Positions 1 to 19,330 of a stretch of 64,000 nt of DNA are shown in pieces. Where the stretch lies: contig NC_090186.1 of NCBI RefSeq assembly GCF_024679245.1, positions 33,813,446 through 33,877,445 on the forward strand, written 5' to 3'. The notes beneath the pieces are model-generated. The model was not told where the DNA came from, did no database searches, and was given only the letters and a program-made list of their open reading frames with translations. A program made the translations under genes and the position numbers. Each line of letters begins with the position of its first letter. Position 1 is the stretch's first letter. This DNA comes from Pseudorasbora parva (lineage: Eukaryota; Chordata; Actinopteri; Cypriniformes; Gobionidae).

Positions 1-2815
1 CCAGCACACCCCAAAGACATTCAATGACTTTAAGGTCTGGAAGTGCCAGAAGTGCCAATTAATGTGTGAAAATAATTATTCATGCTCACTCACAACCATT
101 CTTTCAGTTTCAGCCTGATTAATCTTGGCGTTGTCATCCTGGAATATGGCCATGATGTGTCTTCCTATATGTTTGTTTAGAAAACGAAAAGCTACACACT
201 CCATCAATTAGAGTTAGAAGAACTGTTGCCAAACATATAACATGCTAGAAACATGATAATCATTCGAATAACGATCCCGTCATAAACTCTTATAAGCATT
301 TGCCTGTTTGAATCCCATATTATTCTTAAATTCGTAATGTACATTACGAATCAAATGCAGTGCACAAGAGTTATACAAATTTTTATTTAGGTTATAGTGA
401 CCATGTCTGTCTAAAAAGTACCAACAAAAAAAAAACACCACAAAACTAGTCCAAATGACTTAAGCACTATATTCCAAGGCTTCTGAAGCCATACTTTAAA
501 TTTGTGTGAGGAACAGACCACAGTTTCATGTGAGTATTTCTGCTAATTCTATTTCAAAAAACCTTTCACAGTCATCCATCGTGAATCCATTGTCACTTCG
601 CCAACCCAACAGAGCCACCCCGGGGACCCTGCAGCACATTGTGATGTGCCGTGTAGAGTGTCACCATTCATCTTCACCGGCGGGGCAAAATCTATTTCTC
701 CAGATTGTCCTTGTGAAGCTCAAATGCAAAGCATAGTAAATCACAGGTCCTCTGGTATTCTGCAAAGAGCTCAAAATCCAGTGGTCGGGGAGCAATTAAT
801 CTTTCACGCTGGGCTAGCTTTGCAATAAGACTGAGCATCTGAGGGGTCTAGATCATTAGGGACACCGTAAATGGCTGGCTGAAGCTTAAGAGGTCAGTAT
901 ACAGTATAGCACCGAGCATTATTACCTTTGATCCACAAGCTCCACAAGGACATCCATGAACATAAAATCCTACAGCGCAGTCAGTACTGAAAATGTTGCC
1001 GTCTTCTTTGCCACATGTAATTGTCGGTTGATTATTCTATTGCGCCGCTACAATAACAAACCCATCGCAGCGACCGACTGAGAATAAGAAGAAGGTTATT
1101 CTCCGCAGGTTGTAATTGTGCTTGTGTACCGTGTATATCCTTGTTTTGAGAGAATCATGATTCTACCTCCACGGGAGAAAACAAAACGGCACGCTTTAAA
1201 TCCGAGGCTAATTAGTTCCACTCAGTTGAGGGTTGTGACAGTCGTCACCTAAGGGCATCTAATGCAACCTAGACAGGTGTAAAATCTAAGGGTGTTTTTA
1301 ACACCTGCAAGATGTGTTGAGTTTGGGGTTCGTTAAATTTCCAAGTTTGTTTTAGCTTGCTAGATTGTGTTCCCAGGGGTCCACAAAAATAACACAGTAG
1401 AAAGAACACAGCACTGTTGGAAATTAATGACTGTTCCTTATTATTCTCCCAAAATGAATGAACAATAGAAAGAAAGTGATCTAATGCTGCAGACTAAAAT
1501 GCACCTTTAGGATCACACTGCAGTTATTGGTGCATTGACAGGTGTTTGCTATCTAATATCACTTTTTGAATTTACTACATTATTATTCTGGAATAAGTTT
1601 CAGTCAAGCATGCGTATTATGGAGGAGACCAGATTTTACATTGTCATCAAGTTGATCTAATACAGTAAGAAAATTATACAAAAATAAACTAAATTTAATC
1701 CAAAAATCTGAAATCTATATATTTTTCTATATTATTGTTCATCTCTCCGCAGGTTATACAGTTATGCCGGAAGGTGGTGATATGTGATTTATGTGAGTTA
1801 AAGAATCATTCACTGGGCCGATTCGTTGAAAAACACCCATCTATTTTAGGGATGAAAGAGTCATTGAATCATTCACTCATCATTCAAAACACTGATTCAT
1901 TCAGGAACTAAGCACCACTGCAGTGTGTTGTTCGGAAGGTTGATTTCATTGGAACTATTTCCATTGCCAGAGCAAAAATATGAGCAATATTGCTTTAAAT
2001 GTAAGTGATTCAAAATTAACTACTTGTTAACCACACTTACACTCTGACTATCAACATTTTCTGTAGAAATAACACCAGCGCCAGTCATCCGCAAGTACAC
2101 ACAATACATTTATTGTAACCCTGCTGACCCCCCCCCCCCCCCCCCAGCTAAAACCATCCTAAGCAAGGGTGCGTTTCCCGTACACCGACGTAACTCACTG
2201 CTTAACTACCATAGTACGATGCATCGTTAAAGAAATCAACTAGCTAGTCACTACTGTTTCCTGAAACCATATTGCCGCAAATGTCGTTTGACCACTTTGT
2301 TTAATGATGTCACGCAGGGGGTGGAGTAATTAGTGATTTTAATTAATTATTTTAAGATCAAATTAATGCTAGATTTTTTTTTTTGCTATAAATTATGGAC
2401 ATGGCATCTGAGGACTATTTCTTAGGTTCTCAGTTATTTTGCTTTATTTACAGATTCAATCATAAGCTTGTTCTTACATACTAGAGCACAGTGGGAAATG
2501 CACACTCTTCAAAAAAGACAGTTTAAATCTCTTGACAAACTAAAAGACATAAATGACAATTTATGCTTAAATGTCAACTTGCTTATTTTGCTCAAGATAA
2601 GGATTTGAAGTCCACGTGTCATGCAAACAAGAAACTATGCTTCTAACCACAGGATGAGAGCTGTCATTGCAACCACACAAGTTTGTGATGCTGTTTGCGG
2701 AAACACAGATTGGTTGAACTATGCTGCTAACGACTGAACTTGAACCATAGTTGGCTAATGATGCTTTTGGGAAATGCACTCCGGATTGGCTGGTTTTAGC
2801 TGATCTCCCACGCTG
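1..2815. other. ptchd4 intron 2 sequence, no gene seen
   Basis: AT-rich intronic DNA. Positions 452-530 (accaaggcttctgaagccat region) resemble the end of a dispersed cyprinid repeat. A C-run lies near 2128-2145. The short open frames here have no recognisable domains and look like chance. Confidence 0.5.
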
Positions 2816-2817
2816 GT

Positions 2818-4617
2818 TTAAGGGTGCTTTCACATCTCTAGTTCGGTTCATTTGGTCCGAACCAAGGGCAAACAATTATACATTGTAGCATTTTTTCAGC
2901 TTCTTTGGTTACTTTTCACACCACACTGATTGCTTTGGTCCGAACCAGTTGAAACAAACTAAAAATGCACATCACTCATTGGCCATGTATTTCCTAAACT
3001 GCTTTTCGATTGGTCAGAATTTAGGTGTGGGAAAAGTGTATTTTCCGTGTATATTTTTACAGTCTATGGGAAAAGCCAGCAAACTACACATCTATGGAGA
3101 GACGACTGCGCGGGCTGGTTTTGTCCCTGGCCATAATCTACTACATTGTGTGCATTTACCCGCGTAAACTCCAGGACCATTTTTTGGGATTTCCGTCTGG
3201 ATTTGGCCTACCCAAATTGAAAAGCTTCCCATACACACATACAGTGGTATAAGTTCAAAATGTTGGTGTCATTTTACAGGAAAGAGGAAACCCTTTGAAG
3301 TTACATAAAGCACTGCTAAAAGTGATAAACATGTAAGTATACGTTGTCTAAGCTGTTATAACCCATCCAAAAAATTAGGCGCTTTTTGATTTTTAAATAT
3401 AAATTCATTTTTGAAAGTGTGTAACTCAGGCCCTGTGTGCTCTAGGACCCTGCAGATAGTTTGGGCTGTTTCCAGCAGGTATAATTAATTTAATGACACT
3501 GGAATATTGCATTTATATCACTGTATATGGTGGTGGGGGGGGGGGGGGAGCAGGGTCGGGGGAGGAAATGTCGAGGCGGAAATGGTACCAGAGTAATTTA
3601 GTGTAAATACATTACTTTGTCTAAAACAAATGCCAAAGTGATGCATATCTCCAGAAAGTAGAGACTCTAAGCTTTCAAATGGTACTACATGTGACATCAT
3701 AGTCATATGTGAAAGTATATAAATTACTGTACAGGGTCCATGGAGTTTAAGTGGTTACCACAGTATGCAAACAATACATTTCTATAATGAAGCGCGGATG
3801 CGACTTGAAAACATCGCTCTAATGCACTGTAAACGGTGAGCATGCATCGCTCTCCACTTCAAGCGGAGGCGTGCATTAATTATTCTTAACTCTGACATTA
3901 TTCTTACCTCTGAAAATATTGCCAACAATCTGTCAGGTAATTTCATGCACATAATGTCAGTGCAGCTGACTACGTGTCACATGCCTGTCCTGTCTTGTGT
4001 GCACATGTGGGTTTTGTCAGTATGGCCTTTGTGCTTCCGTCATTGTCTGATCCCTCCCCCTTGTTATCTGATTAGTGTTTCATTTATCCCACCTGTTCCC
4101 TCTTAATTTCTACCCTTTATAAGCTCCTTGTGTTTGTCAGTCTTTGTGGAATCCTTGTTATGTCTACGTATCCTGTTTCCCTGTGTTGGTGTGTTTTAAG
4201 TTTATGTTTTTGGAACTAGTTGTTTTGCCCCCTCGTGGGTTTTGTTTTGTGTTGTTTAATTTATGTTTAATAAATTCACATTTCTCTGCAATTGAGTTCT
4301 CACTTTAGTTTCTTTAGTGTTACGTGACACTACGGCAGCTGGTTTAGTCCAAAAATGATCAGTACTTTTGCAGTTGGTTCTGTTCGAGGTCGGATCACGT
4401 TCTCACCACAAACAAACCGCTCCAGAGTTAGTTTGAAAGCGTACCGAGACCACCTCTTCAAGGAGGTCTCGGTACGCTTGTTTGGTCCGCTTTTGGTGCG
4501 CACCCCGAGTGCGATTGCTGCTTTTACATCTGACCAAACGAACCGCACCAAACGGGAATACAAACTCTAGTACAATTCAACCGAACTAAATGAGGCAGGT
4601 GTGAAAGTACCCTTAGA
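2818..4617. mobile_element. Possible hAT-type nonautonomous element, or two fragments of one family
   Basis: At 2818 a terminus-like sequence reads ttaagggtgctttcacatc and runs into gttcggttcatttggtccga. At 4617 the inverted counterpart reads gtgtgaaagtaccctta preceded by aaccgaactaaatga. This is the common fish 'gggtgctttcacacc' DNA-transposon end. The solo LTR at 3975-4329 would be nested inside. A hairpin with 13-bp arms (gcgtaccgagacc / ggtctcggtacgc) is at 4439-4476. No matching target duplication was found, so these could be two separate fragments. Confidence 0.35.
3975..4329 (+). mobile_element. Solo LTR, 355 bp, with 5-bp target site duplication
   Basis: Begins tgtcacatgcc and ends cgtgaca (TG...CA), flanked on both sides by ctacg (3970-3974 and 4330-4334). 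Internally there is a TATA-like tttataagctcc near 4116 and an AATAAA near 4268, in the order expected of a U3-R-U5 LTR on the plus strand. No internal retroelement sequence is adjacent, so it is a solo LTR left by LTR-LTR recombination. It resembles the LTR at 46660-46994 in layout. Confidence 0.75.
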
Positions 4618-10600
<5,983 letters not shown>

Positions 10601-12500
10601 GCAATAGCAAACCACAAAGATGATCCAACAATCATGAATTTCCCGCCCAATAATATTCCTTGTTCAATATAGGGGACACAACAGCGAAGAAAAGAAACAT
10701 ATTTCACTATTTATAGCAGAAGCATTAGCGCTTTCACACATTTCAGTAACCACAAAAGTTGTGCAGGTGCGATAGATAAATAGACACTTCTGACAGATGT
10801 TACGGCGGTAACCATAGCAACAGTCATTCGCTTTCCATTATTCAGATGTAGCTTACTTTGACAAATCCTGACATTATTTATCGCTTTATTATGGCTTACA
10901 CTACATAATATTTAATGCTATCCTTTAATTTTGTGCTATCCTTTATGATTCTAAAGACAAAGACACGTCTAAATAAAGCTCTTTATAATATAATGGCATA
11001 TTAAGAAGCTATTTTTGTCATGATTGTCTGCATATTGTGCAGCCTTCATCTCCGAGCTTCAGTGCTCTGCAAAAAAAAAAAAAAAAACTCGGAATGAAAT
11101 ATCAGCCTGCTGTGTCTTCAGTAAGAATACTACTGACTACTTGAAATAATGAGAACCTTTCTTCTATGTTAAAAGCTTTATGTTTTTACTTCTTTGTGGA
11201 GCTGAAGTGTTAAATTCTCTTTTGTATTTGGCGAGCACAGCAGAACACGGGAAGAACCAAAACTAGATCTAATAGACCACTATATATAGTATAGGCCTCC
11301 TAGAAAAAAGATCCCCATATTACTGTATTTCTTTTTTTTATATGTAGGTCTATAATTTATTTGCATTTCTTTTTTCTTTTTTTTTTAAGAAACGGTGGTT
11401 CTGGAAACTTACATCAGGCTCTAACTTAATATGATCTAAAATTAAATTTACCAACCTGAAATACAACCTGTAATAAAAACTGGGGTACTCCATAACTCAT
11501 TTATATGATTTCATACTCTGCAAATAAATAGCAATGACAGCATGATGAAAAAGTCTGTAACATTTTTGTAAAAAGCCATACTACCAGGGAGTCAAAAATA
11601 GATTTAATCAAGAGTAAAGTAGGCTAGTGAAGAATAAATTCACTGTGATCTTGGAATAGAATAATTTCCCATTGTTATTTGTGATTTTTGCCGATGTTCT
11701 CTGAATGGCAGGTAACATAAAGTTAAGTGAATCCATAGTTCTAAACAACTACCCATTTTAATCATTTTAATAGCTGACGCAAAACTTAGAATACTCTCTA
11801 CGCAGCTATTATTGGTGCATACTTGTTGTTTGTGCAATATTTTAACAAGCCCCTAATAAAATAATTTTCCGCACTGCTGATCATGTGTGACTGCCGAGGT
11901 GACCTGTAATCCTGTTCGGTTAACGCTTCTTCATTACTTCTGTGTGGATTACGTTGTGTTTACAACCAGTGAATGCTTAGACGTGGCCATCAACACTAAA
12001 TGACTTTAATGTGGTTGCTTGCTGTGAATAGTAAGAGCTGTACCATATTTGAGCACATCTGGAAGCAGAATAAGACTGCAACTGTAAGATGAGAGCAACA
12101 ATACACATTGTGATGATACACAAAACATATTTAATCATTGGAGAAAGATGCGTTTAGTCTGCAAAACACTAGTTACAGCATACCAGCAGGCTAAATGAAG
12201 AAGCTAACAAGCCAAAGCATTGGATGCACTCATGGATTTGAATGATTCAGACAAACGCCTCCCTCTCTACGCAAATGTGACATGGCAGAAAGCAGCATGT
12301 TGCCACATAATTGGGATACAATAGAGACAGTCAAAGAATAGTTTGGGCTACGACTTGTCCTAGTTCATTCCCCAGACCATTACCAAAATGAGTGCTCTCC
12401 TTTTCTTGGCATTACACTTTAACCTACATTTAGAGCCATCCGCTCAGTCACCTTTTTTTCCACTTGAACTCAAAATAATTACTGCATACATTAGATCACA
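10601..12500. other. Intergenic DNA upstream of ptchd4, nothing recognised
   Basis: AT-rich, with an A-run at 11071-11086 and T-rich stretches near 11330-11390. No exon, RNA gene or element with clear ends was seen. Distal regulatory elements cannot be excluded without cross-species alignment. Confidence 0.4.
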
Positions 12501-12725
12501 CACTCTAAAAAAATTCTGGGTAAAAAGCAACCCAATGTTGGGTCAAATATGGACTAACCCAGCAATTGGGTTATTTTAACCCAGCGATTGGGTTGTCTTA
12601 AGCAAATATTTAACCCAACCACAGGGTTAAAACAACCCAATCGTTGGGTTAAAACAACCCAATTGCTGGGTTAGTCCATATTTGACCCAACATTGGGTTA
12701 AAACAACCCAGCATTTTTTAGAGTG
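12501..12725. mobile_element. Foldback MITE, family 1, copy B
   Basis: Ends cactctaaaaaaattctggg and cccagcattttttagagtg are inverted. The centre alternates aacccaa and ttgggtt blocks, giving a nearly full-length palindrome. It is slightly longer than the copy at 7129-7308 because of an extra central repeat of the gattgggtt unit. Confidence 0.8.
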
Positions 12726-13322
12726 CATGTAAGCGAAAGATATGCCTAAAACCACCAGGACACAATTATATGTAGATTCTCAATACTGCCGCAGTCTTTT
12801 GCCCAATTGCAGCAACTTTTCTTTTAATTACACATATTTTGTGGCGATTTCCCAGGAAGTGGTGATTTTGTTCTCTCGAACACATGGGATGGAAACTTTA
12901 TTCATGTTTGTTCACAATTTTTTTATCCGATATTCCAATCTATTAATCTTCAGAAGCAGTTTAAGGTATTAGAGAGCTTTTCTGTTCCTTCAATGAAAGT
13001 GTATGCACACTATACTGTCCATGCAGAAAGGTAATAAAAACAACATCAAAGTAGTCTTATGTGACATCAGTTAACCCTTTAACTGATTTCTCTTGAATCT
13101 CTTAAGCATTGAAAATACATTTTGGTCCAAAAAATAACAAAAACTTGACTTTATTCAGCATATCCTTCTCTTCCGGGTTTTGTATACAATCCTCAAATAA
13201 AGATTCGAACGGTTATGAATCTGGGTATTGATTCATGATTCGTGTGTCAAACTGCCAAACAGCTGAAATCACGTGACATTGGCAATCGGAATCATGAATC
13301 AATCAGACATTAGGGTGAGTCA
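12726..13322. repeat. Dispersed repeat related to 15110-15556
   Basis: From about 13008 the sequence (ctgtccatgcagaaagg, caaaaacttgactttattcag, cctcaaataaagattcgaac, attgattcatgattcg, aatcacgtgacattgg) parallels 15255-15500. The P-like element at 13323 interrupts this copy before its right foldback arm is complete. Positions 12726-13007 show nothing recognisable. Confidence 0.6.
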
Positions 13323-14579
13323 TTAAAGGGGGGGTGAAACACTCAGTTTCAGCCAATCTCATGTTAATCTTGAGTACCTATAGAGTCGTATTGCATCCTT
13401 CATATCTCCGAAAAGTCTTTAGTTTTATTATATTTATAAAAGAAATATAGGTTGTACCGAGTCTTTCCGGAAAAAAACGAGCGCCTGGAGGCGTATCGTG
13501 TGGGCGGAGCTAAAGAATGACGATCGCGAACAAAGCAGTGGCGTCCTCAAGTGTGGAGAAACTCATGGCTATCTCAGTTAATACAGATAATGATCCAGAA
13601 TCAAATCTGAGGCAGAAATAAATTGAACAGGAGAAACAGCAACATCAGGACGTCCGTCTCTGTGGTGTGTTCTGTATTTAGTGGCCTGTCAACATTTGTG
13701 TGTGTTTACTCGCAGTTTATGAGGACATGATTCGGTTTATGGACTATTGTATGCGACTAATGTTAGACCTTAGCAGTAGCAAGCAAAACGGTTTTGCACG
13801 TCAGACTAGTGTAATGTTATACAGAGAACAGCAATGGAGTAACCTTTAGCGCATTTGAATGACGAAGCACGCGATCGTGTCGTTTACTGATGTTTACTCA
13901 TGCAATGGTAGCCAACAGCACAGACATTTGAAGCAGATTTACTCACCGACTGCTTCAAAAGCAGGACCGAACCTTTATCGCTGGGACCGCTCCGTCAAAA
14001 ACACACTTCTTTGGTATGATTTGGTGAAGTCCTGTGACAGCAGTGGCGTGGAAATCCACTTTGAGACGCGACTGAAGCGATGTTGTGAAGCTTCCCGTCA
14101 TTTCTGCGTTCAAATTGGTTCAAATGCAGCGCTGCCATTCCCGGAATGCTGTGCTGAAGCGTTGAAGTCGCTCGACGTCACCCATAGGAATAAAGTGGAG
14201 CGCGGACTATAACCGACATTAGTGTTCACGGACGACTGGATCTGCAGTTGAGAGTGTTTATGGGCGTGCATTTCCTCTCTCCCTCTAGTCACGCGCGCGC
14301 ACCCTACCGGGAGAAGAGCCCGTACGGCCCATACAAGGACCTTCCGATCTATTAACGTCAAACCGACCCATACTCGAAAAAAACTCTCCGAAACTTGTGA
14401 GAAACCGGAAGGAGTATTTTTGACACAGAAATACTCCATCAAATACTCCTTTGTCTATGTTTAGGATGGGAATCCAAGTCTTTAACAGTGTAAAAAGCTC
14501 AGTATGCATGAAACAGCATTCCCCCCCCCCCCCCCCCTTAATGATATAATTTTCATTTTTGGGTGAACTAACCCTTTAA
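13323..14579 (-). mobile_element. P-element-like (THAP) nonautonomous derivative, copy A
   Basis: Bounded by ttaaaggg (13323) and ccctttaa (14579), with the 7-bp direct repeat tgagtca immediately outside each end (13316-13322 and 14580-14586). G- and C-runs lie near the ends. Read on the minus strand it carries ccaaagaagtgtgtttttgacggagcggtc-type sequence around 14010-13960, matching copy D at 59620. The open frame there corresponds to a THAP start (KKCVF) fused to a DGAVP-type box, followed by a conserved ggtgagt splice donor. Assignment to the P superfamily rests on comparison with copy C, where THAP features are clearer. Confidence 0.6.
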
Positions 14580-14589
14580 TGAGTCATGG

Positions 14590-14925
14590 GTGTGTTTTGG
14601 ATGTAACTTCAGTTTCATGTAAATAGCGAATGGCAGAATTTGCGAGCAGAAAGATGGAACGCCTTAAACATGTTTGTGTGCTGTTGCGCGTCCCTGGGTG
14701 TGTAATAAGCAGTGTATGCATGTTGTGCACCCGCCTATAGGTGCATATTACTAACGCTACCTTTAAATGACACAAAAAATACTGTGCTATTGACCAGGTT
14801 TTTCTTGGTCAATTGCGCAGTTGTTTGTAGTTGTCTCAAAATAGCAATGCACCTTGTTTTCAGACCAGCATGCCCATGGGCGAACAGTTGAGCATGAGCA
14901 CATTTTCTATTTAAAGTCCTCATGA
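14590..14925. repeat. Dispersed repeat, pair member 1
   Basis: Shares long stretches with 35955-36360: a cggaatttgcg-like block, gtgtgtaataagcag, cgcatattactaac, caaaatagcaatg, and a gggcgaacag motif. No coding content. The two copies have diverged, so the family is old. Confidence 0.6.
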
Positions 14926-15109
14926 AATCAAAATGGACCCTATTTACTTTGTTAGCACATATTAAAGGTCTTAGGGTAAACAGCTAATCCATGCAAGTTA
15001 ATACACAGAAAAATCTGGTAATCTCTAATCAAAATCTGAAAAGTAACTTCGGTTCTGGAGATGGCGTTCCTTCTCAGATGATGTCAGTTTGATGGCTTAG
15101 GTTTGAAAA

Positions 15110-15610
15110 TGCTGGTTCACCCAAAAAAGAAACTGATGTCATTAATGACTTACCCTAATGTTGTTACATACCCGTAAGACCTCCATTCATCTTCAGAACA
15201 CAGTCTAAGATATTTTATATTCAGTCCGAAAGCGTATCTAAGTTTATGCACAGTACTGTCCATGTCCAGAAAGGGAATAAAAACAACATGTGATATCAGT
15301 TAGTTAATTAGAATCTCTTGAAGCATCGAAAATGCAATTTTTGTCCAAAAATAACAAAAACCACGACTTTATTCAGCATTGTCTTCTCTTCTGGTTTGGT
15401 TTTCAATCCTCAAATAAAGATCCAAACGGTTGTGAATCAGCGTATTGATTCATGATTCGGATTGCATGTCAAACTGCTGAAATCACGTGACATTGGCGAT
15501 CCGAATCATGAATCAATACGCTGATTCCCAACCGTTTGAATCTTTATTTGAGGATTCAAATATTCCCTTTTACTTGGAAAAACATCAGAGCACTGAAGAA
15601 AACTCACTTG
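15110..15610. mobile_element. MITE-like repeat with foldback core at 15405-15556
   Basis: It begins near the common fish terminus ggttcacccaaaaa (15114). Arms aatcctcaaataaagatcc (15405) and ttgaatctttatttgagga (15537) are inverted, and the inner gattcatgattcgg / ccgaatcatgaatc pair continues the stem. A diverged partial copy lies at about 13008-13322. A 26-base A-run follows at 15687-15712. Confidence 0.65.
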
Positions 15611-15685
15611 CTACTTCCGGTTCACTGGGACTTTAAACAGCATGGTGCCGGATGTGAAAATGATAACATTCGTCTGGCTAAAACT

Positions 15686-15716
<31 letters not shown>

Positions 15717-15739
15717 GTCGGCCATATTTTATTGTGCTA

Positions 15740-16985
15740 TAGGAGCCAGTCAACTAGCAAGCCCCAAATGCATGACTGTATTCAAAAAATAAGCCCAAAT
15801 AAATAATCAAAAACCTGTGGATGCCTAGGTTATGAGAAAACAAGGCCAAAGGTGCTTAGAATTAGCAGATGTGGCAACACTGGAAAACATGATAGATGCA
15901 CTGAAGTTGGAAAAGGACGTGGAAGGACAAAGTGTCATGCAGTTGAGAAGAATCCCAAATTTTTGCAGTCTCAGTGGATAAGGGCCTGCAGTCAAAGCTT
16001 AAAGCGTGCTTCCTGCCAGCCGCTGTTTCCAGGTGGTGGGCTTGTGGCAGGCCAAACGCTCAAACACATCTTAAAGCACAGCTGTGGAGAGAGAGACCAT
16101 TGTGACATTTCCACAAAATGCACCCTGTACAAAACTGACACAGAATTTAATTACATTTAATTCAAAAGCCAGCATTAAAAAAAGATGTAGGCCAATTAAT
16201 TCTAAAGTGGCCATCACTAAAAAACAGAAGCCAGAGAAAATGACATGAAAAAAAAAATATTTCATGTATGATGAATTATAGTCTAAATTGCCAGTAATAT
16301 AAGAAGACACTAAGCCCTGTTTAAAATGTAAAGCACATGTATTTCTAATAAGGCAGAGTGTTGCGTTATAAATACCAATGGTGTGATGTTACTTTAAGTC
16401 AGAAGTGAAAGTGCAAAAAAGTGAAAACCAGGTGATATATTGTGATTAACACACCACTTGAGTTCAGCATCATAGCCTGAGGCCACATCTTTCAAAGAGA
16501 GACCTGTATAATAATCCATTCTATGTTATTAACGTAGATCATTTAAAGATAATTTATCTTCAACAGTGGGCTTTCTTTACACGTTTACACTTAATCAGCA
16601 CAATCATGTATGTTTTAAAATATGATTGAAAACATATTTTATTATAACAAAAATAATTCTAAATATTTAATATGTATAAATAAAATATTATATTATAAAT
16701 ATTAATGCTCTCTCTACTGCTCCATAGTGTTAAACTAGCCATAGCTTTTTTTCTATTAAAATACCACAAAATCACATTATAATCATCTCAAATGTATAGT
16801 CCTAATATAGCAAAGCGCTTATCAAATAATATAAAATAAATAAATAGGAATGCTACATGAACACAGAAACATTCTGTAAACTATAATTTCCCCTATTAAA
16901 GACATTGAGCCTTTGGGTGTTGCTCATATGTAAACTTACTCCTGATATCATAAGATATGGATATGATATATTTTAAAAACTGATG
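15740..16985. other. Intergenic DNA, nothing recognised
   Basis: AT-rich sequence without clear element ends, RNA genes or domain-bearing open frames. Confidence 0.4.
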
Positions 16986-17212
16986 AGCCAAAACATAAAC
17001 CAGCTGCCCAATATTCTGTTGGTCCTCCGCATGCTGCCAAAACAGGGCTGACCCGCCGAGGTATGGACTCTACAAGACCCCTGAAGGTGTCCTATGGTAT
17101 CTGGCAAAAAGACGCTAGCAGCAGATCCTTCGAGTCCTGCAGGTTGTGAGGTGGAGCCAACATGGATCAAACTTGTTGGTCCAGCGCATCCCAAAGATGC
17201 TGTAAAGATACA
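16986..17212 (-). repeat. Fragment of a dispersed teleost repeat
   Basis: The block ggtatggactctacaagacc ... tcctgcaggttgtgaggtgg ... ccagcgcatcccaaagatgc is one I know from many fish loci as a multicopy transposon-derived sequence. It is noticeably richer in G+C than its surroundings. I cannot name its family with certainty. Confidence 0.4.
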
Positions 17213-18050
<838 letters not shown>

Positions 18051-18051
18051 T

Positions 18052-18722
18052 AAAGTTGCCCTATGTAACTTTTCTGTCCGCTAGAGGGCGCCTATTCAAA
18101 ACAAAGGCATAGCTTGATGATGCCATGTTCGAGCGCAGAATCTTGGGACATGTGGTCTTCATCTCACAGCCGATGGAAAAGAATCGAGACAGGACTCGGG
18201 CAGAAATCATATGTTAATTAACGTTACGGTAGTGTAAAGCAGAGCGGGACCGAGTGTTGAAGGAACTGAGCAAGGCTGCTGGAGCAAATGTTACGCAAAC
18301 ACACGGCTCTTTTAGCGTGACTTTTATTATGACGGGACACAGTCGCTGGGGCCATTGCCGCTTTTCCAGTTATGAGTATGAGGTAACGCAGCTCTGTTTA
18401 TCATAGACCAATTTAAGTGTGTTAAAAATGATGTTATGACGTTACTCTGTGCATTCACTCTGCAGCTGATGTGACACTTGTTCACACTGCTAAGAGTAAA
18501 GCGCTTCTGGCAAACAAAACCGGAAACTGAGGGTAACGCAGATATGACGCATTTGACAGGCGACTCACTCAGATGTCCCGGCTCCTAACAATTTTCTCAC
18601 AATTTACAAATAGTTGGAAACATTTGGGATATTGTTAGAAATCAACTGAACAAAATATATAACACTGGCCTAGTGTTTTTTGAAAATTTTACAGCAAAAA
18701 ATCTTACATACTGCACCTTAAG
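18052..18722. repeat. Dispersed repeat (670 bp), full-length-like copy
   Basis: Shares near-continuous similarity with 33700-34136: cttttattatgacgggac, atgcagctctgtttatcat, gttatgacgttactctg, aagcgcttct, ggtaacgcagatatgacg, ttgggatatt and aacactggcctagtgttttt. Its ends are imperfectly inverted (aaagttgccctatgtaac and cttacatactgcacctta), as in a DNA-type MITE. It has no coding capacity. Confidence 0.65.
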
Positions 18723-18812
18723 TAGATTTCATATAAAATGATGATGCTGTAGGATTTAAATTGTAAACAGCACAGTAAAGGTCATTACTTTTCCCTCTTA
18801 AGTATTACACAT

Positions 18813-19330
18813 AAAGGTGACACTATTTTATTGTGTCGCTGTTAAAGTGTAATGATATATTTAAGTACTGAGTAATATTCATTAACAGCATGTACATAAT
18901 ATAGGGTTAGGGTAGGATTAGGGTTTAGTTGAGGGTTAGTTGCATGTAACTATGCATAATTTATTGTAATTACCATGGTAAGTATGTAACATATGTAACA
19001 AGGACACTGTAAAATGAAGTGTTACCCAAATGAATAAATATAACACATATAAGGGCTCAATCCATCAATAATGTCCATTTTATTTTCCAACAAATAGTAA
19101 CACTATTTTGATAGTCTACTTTAGACATTCTACTAACTTTGCAACTGCATGTAACTATCAGTCATTAAACTATGTCATTAAAGTAATACAAGTTTGATGC
19201 TCCCCTTAGAAATTCTGACTATAAAGTAACTTTGCACGTCGTCAGCTTATTCTTCTAACCCTATAACAGTCTACTAATACTCTGATGAGAGTTAGTTGAC
19301 ATGTTGCAAAGTTACTTATTAGTTTCCATA
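18813..19330. mobile_element. Two adjacent foldback MITEs
   Basis: The first (18813-19027) starts aaaggtgacactattttatt and ends actgtaaaatgaagtgttac, which are inverted. The second (about 19090-19330) starts cactattttgatagtctact and ends with gagttagttgacatgttgc, partly inverted to its internal gcaactgcatgtaact. An irregular ttaggg-like stretch at 18905-18925 belongs to the first and is not telomeric. Confidence 0.5.

Noticed and set aside
18905..18930. Interstitial telomere-like ttaggg sequence
   Set aside because: Only a few irregular units, lying within a foldback MITE whose consensus includes them.
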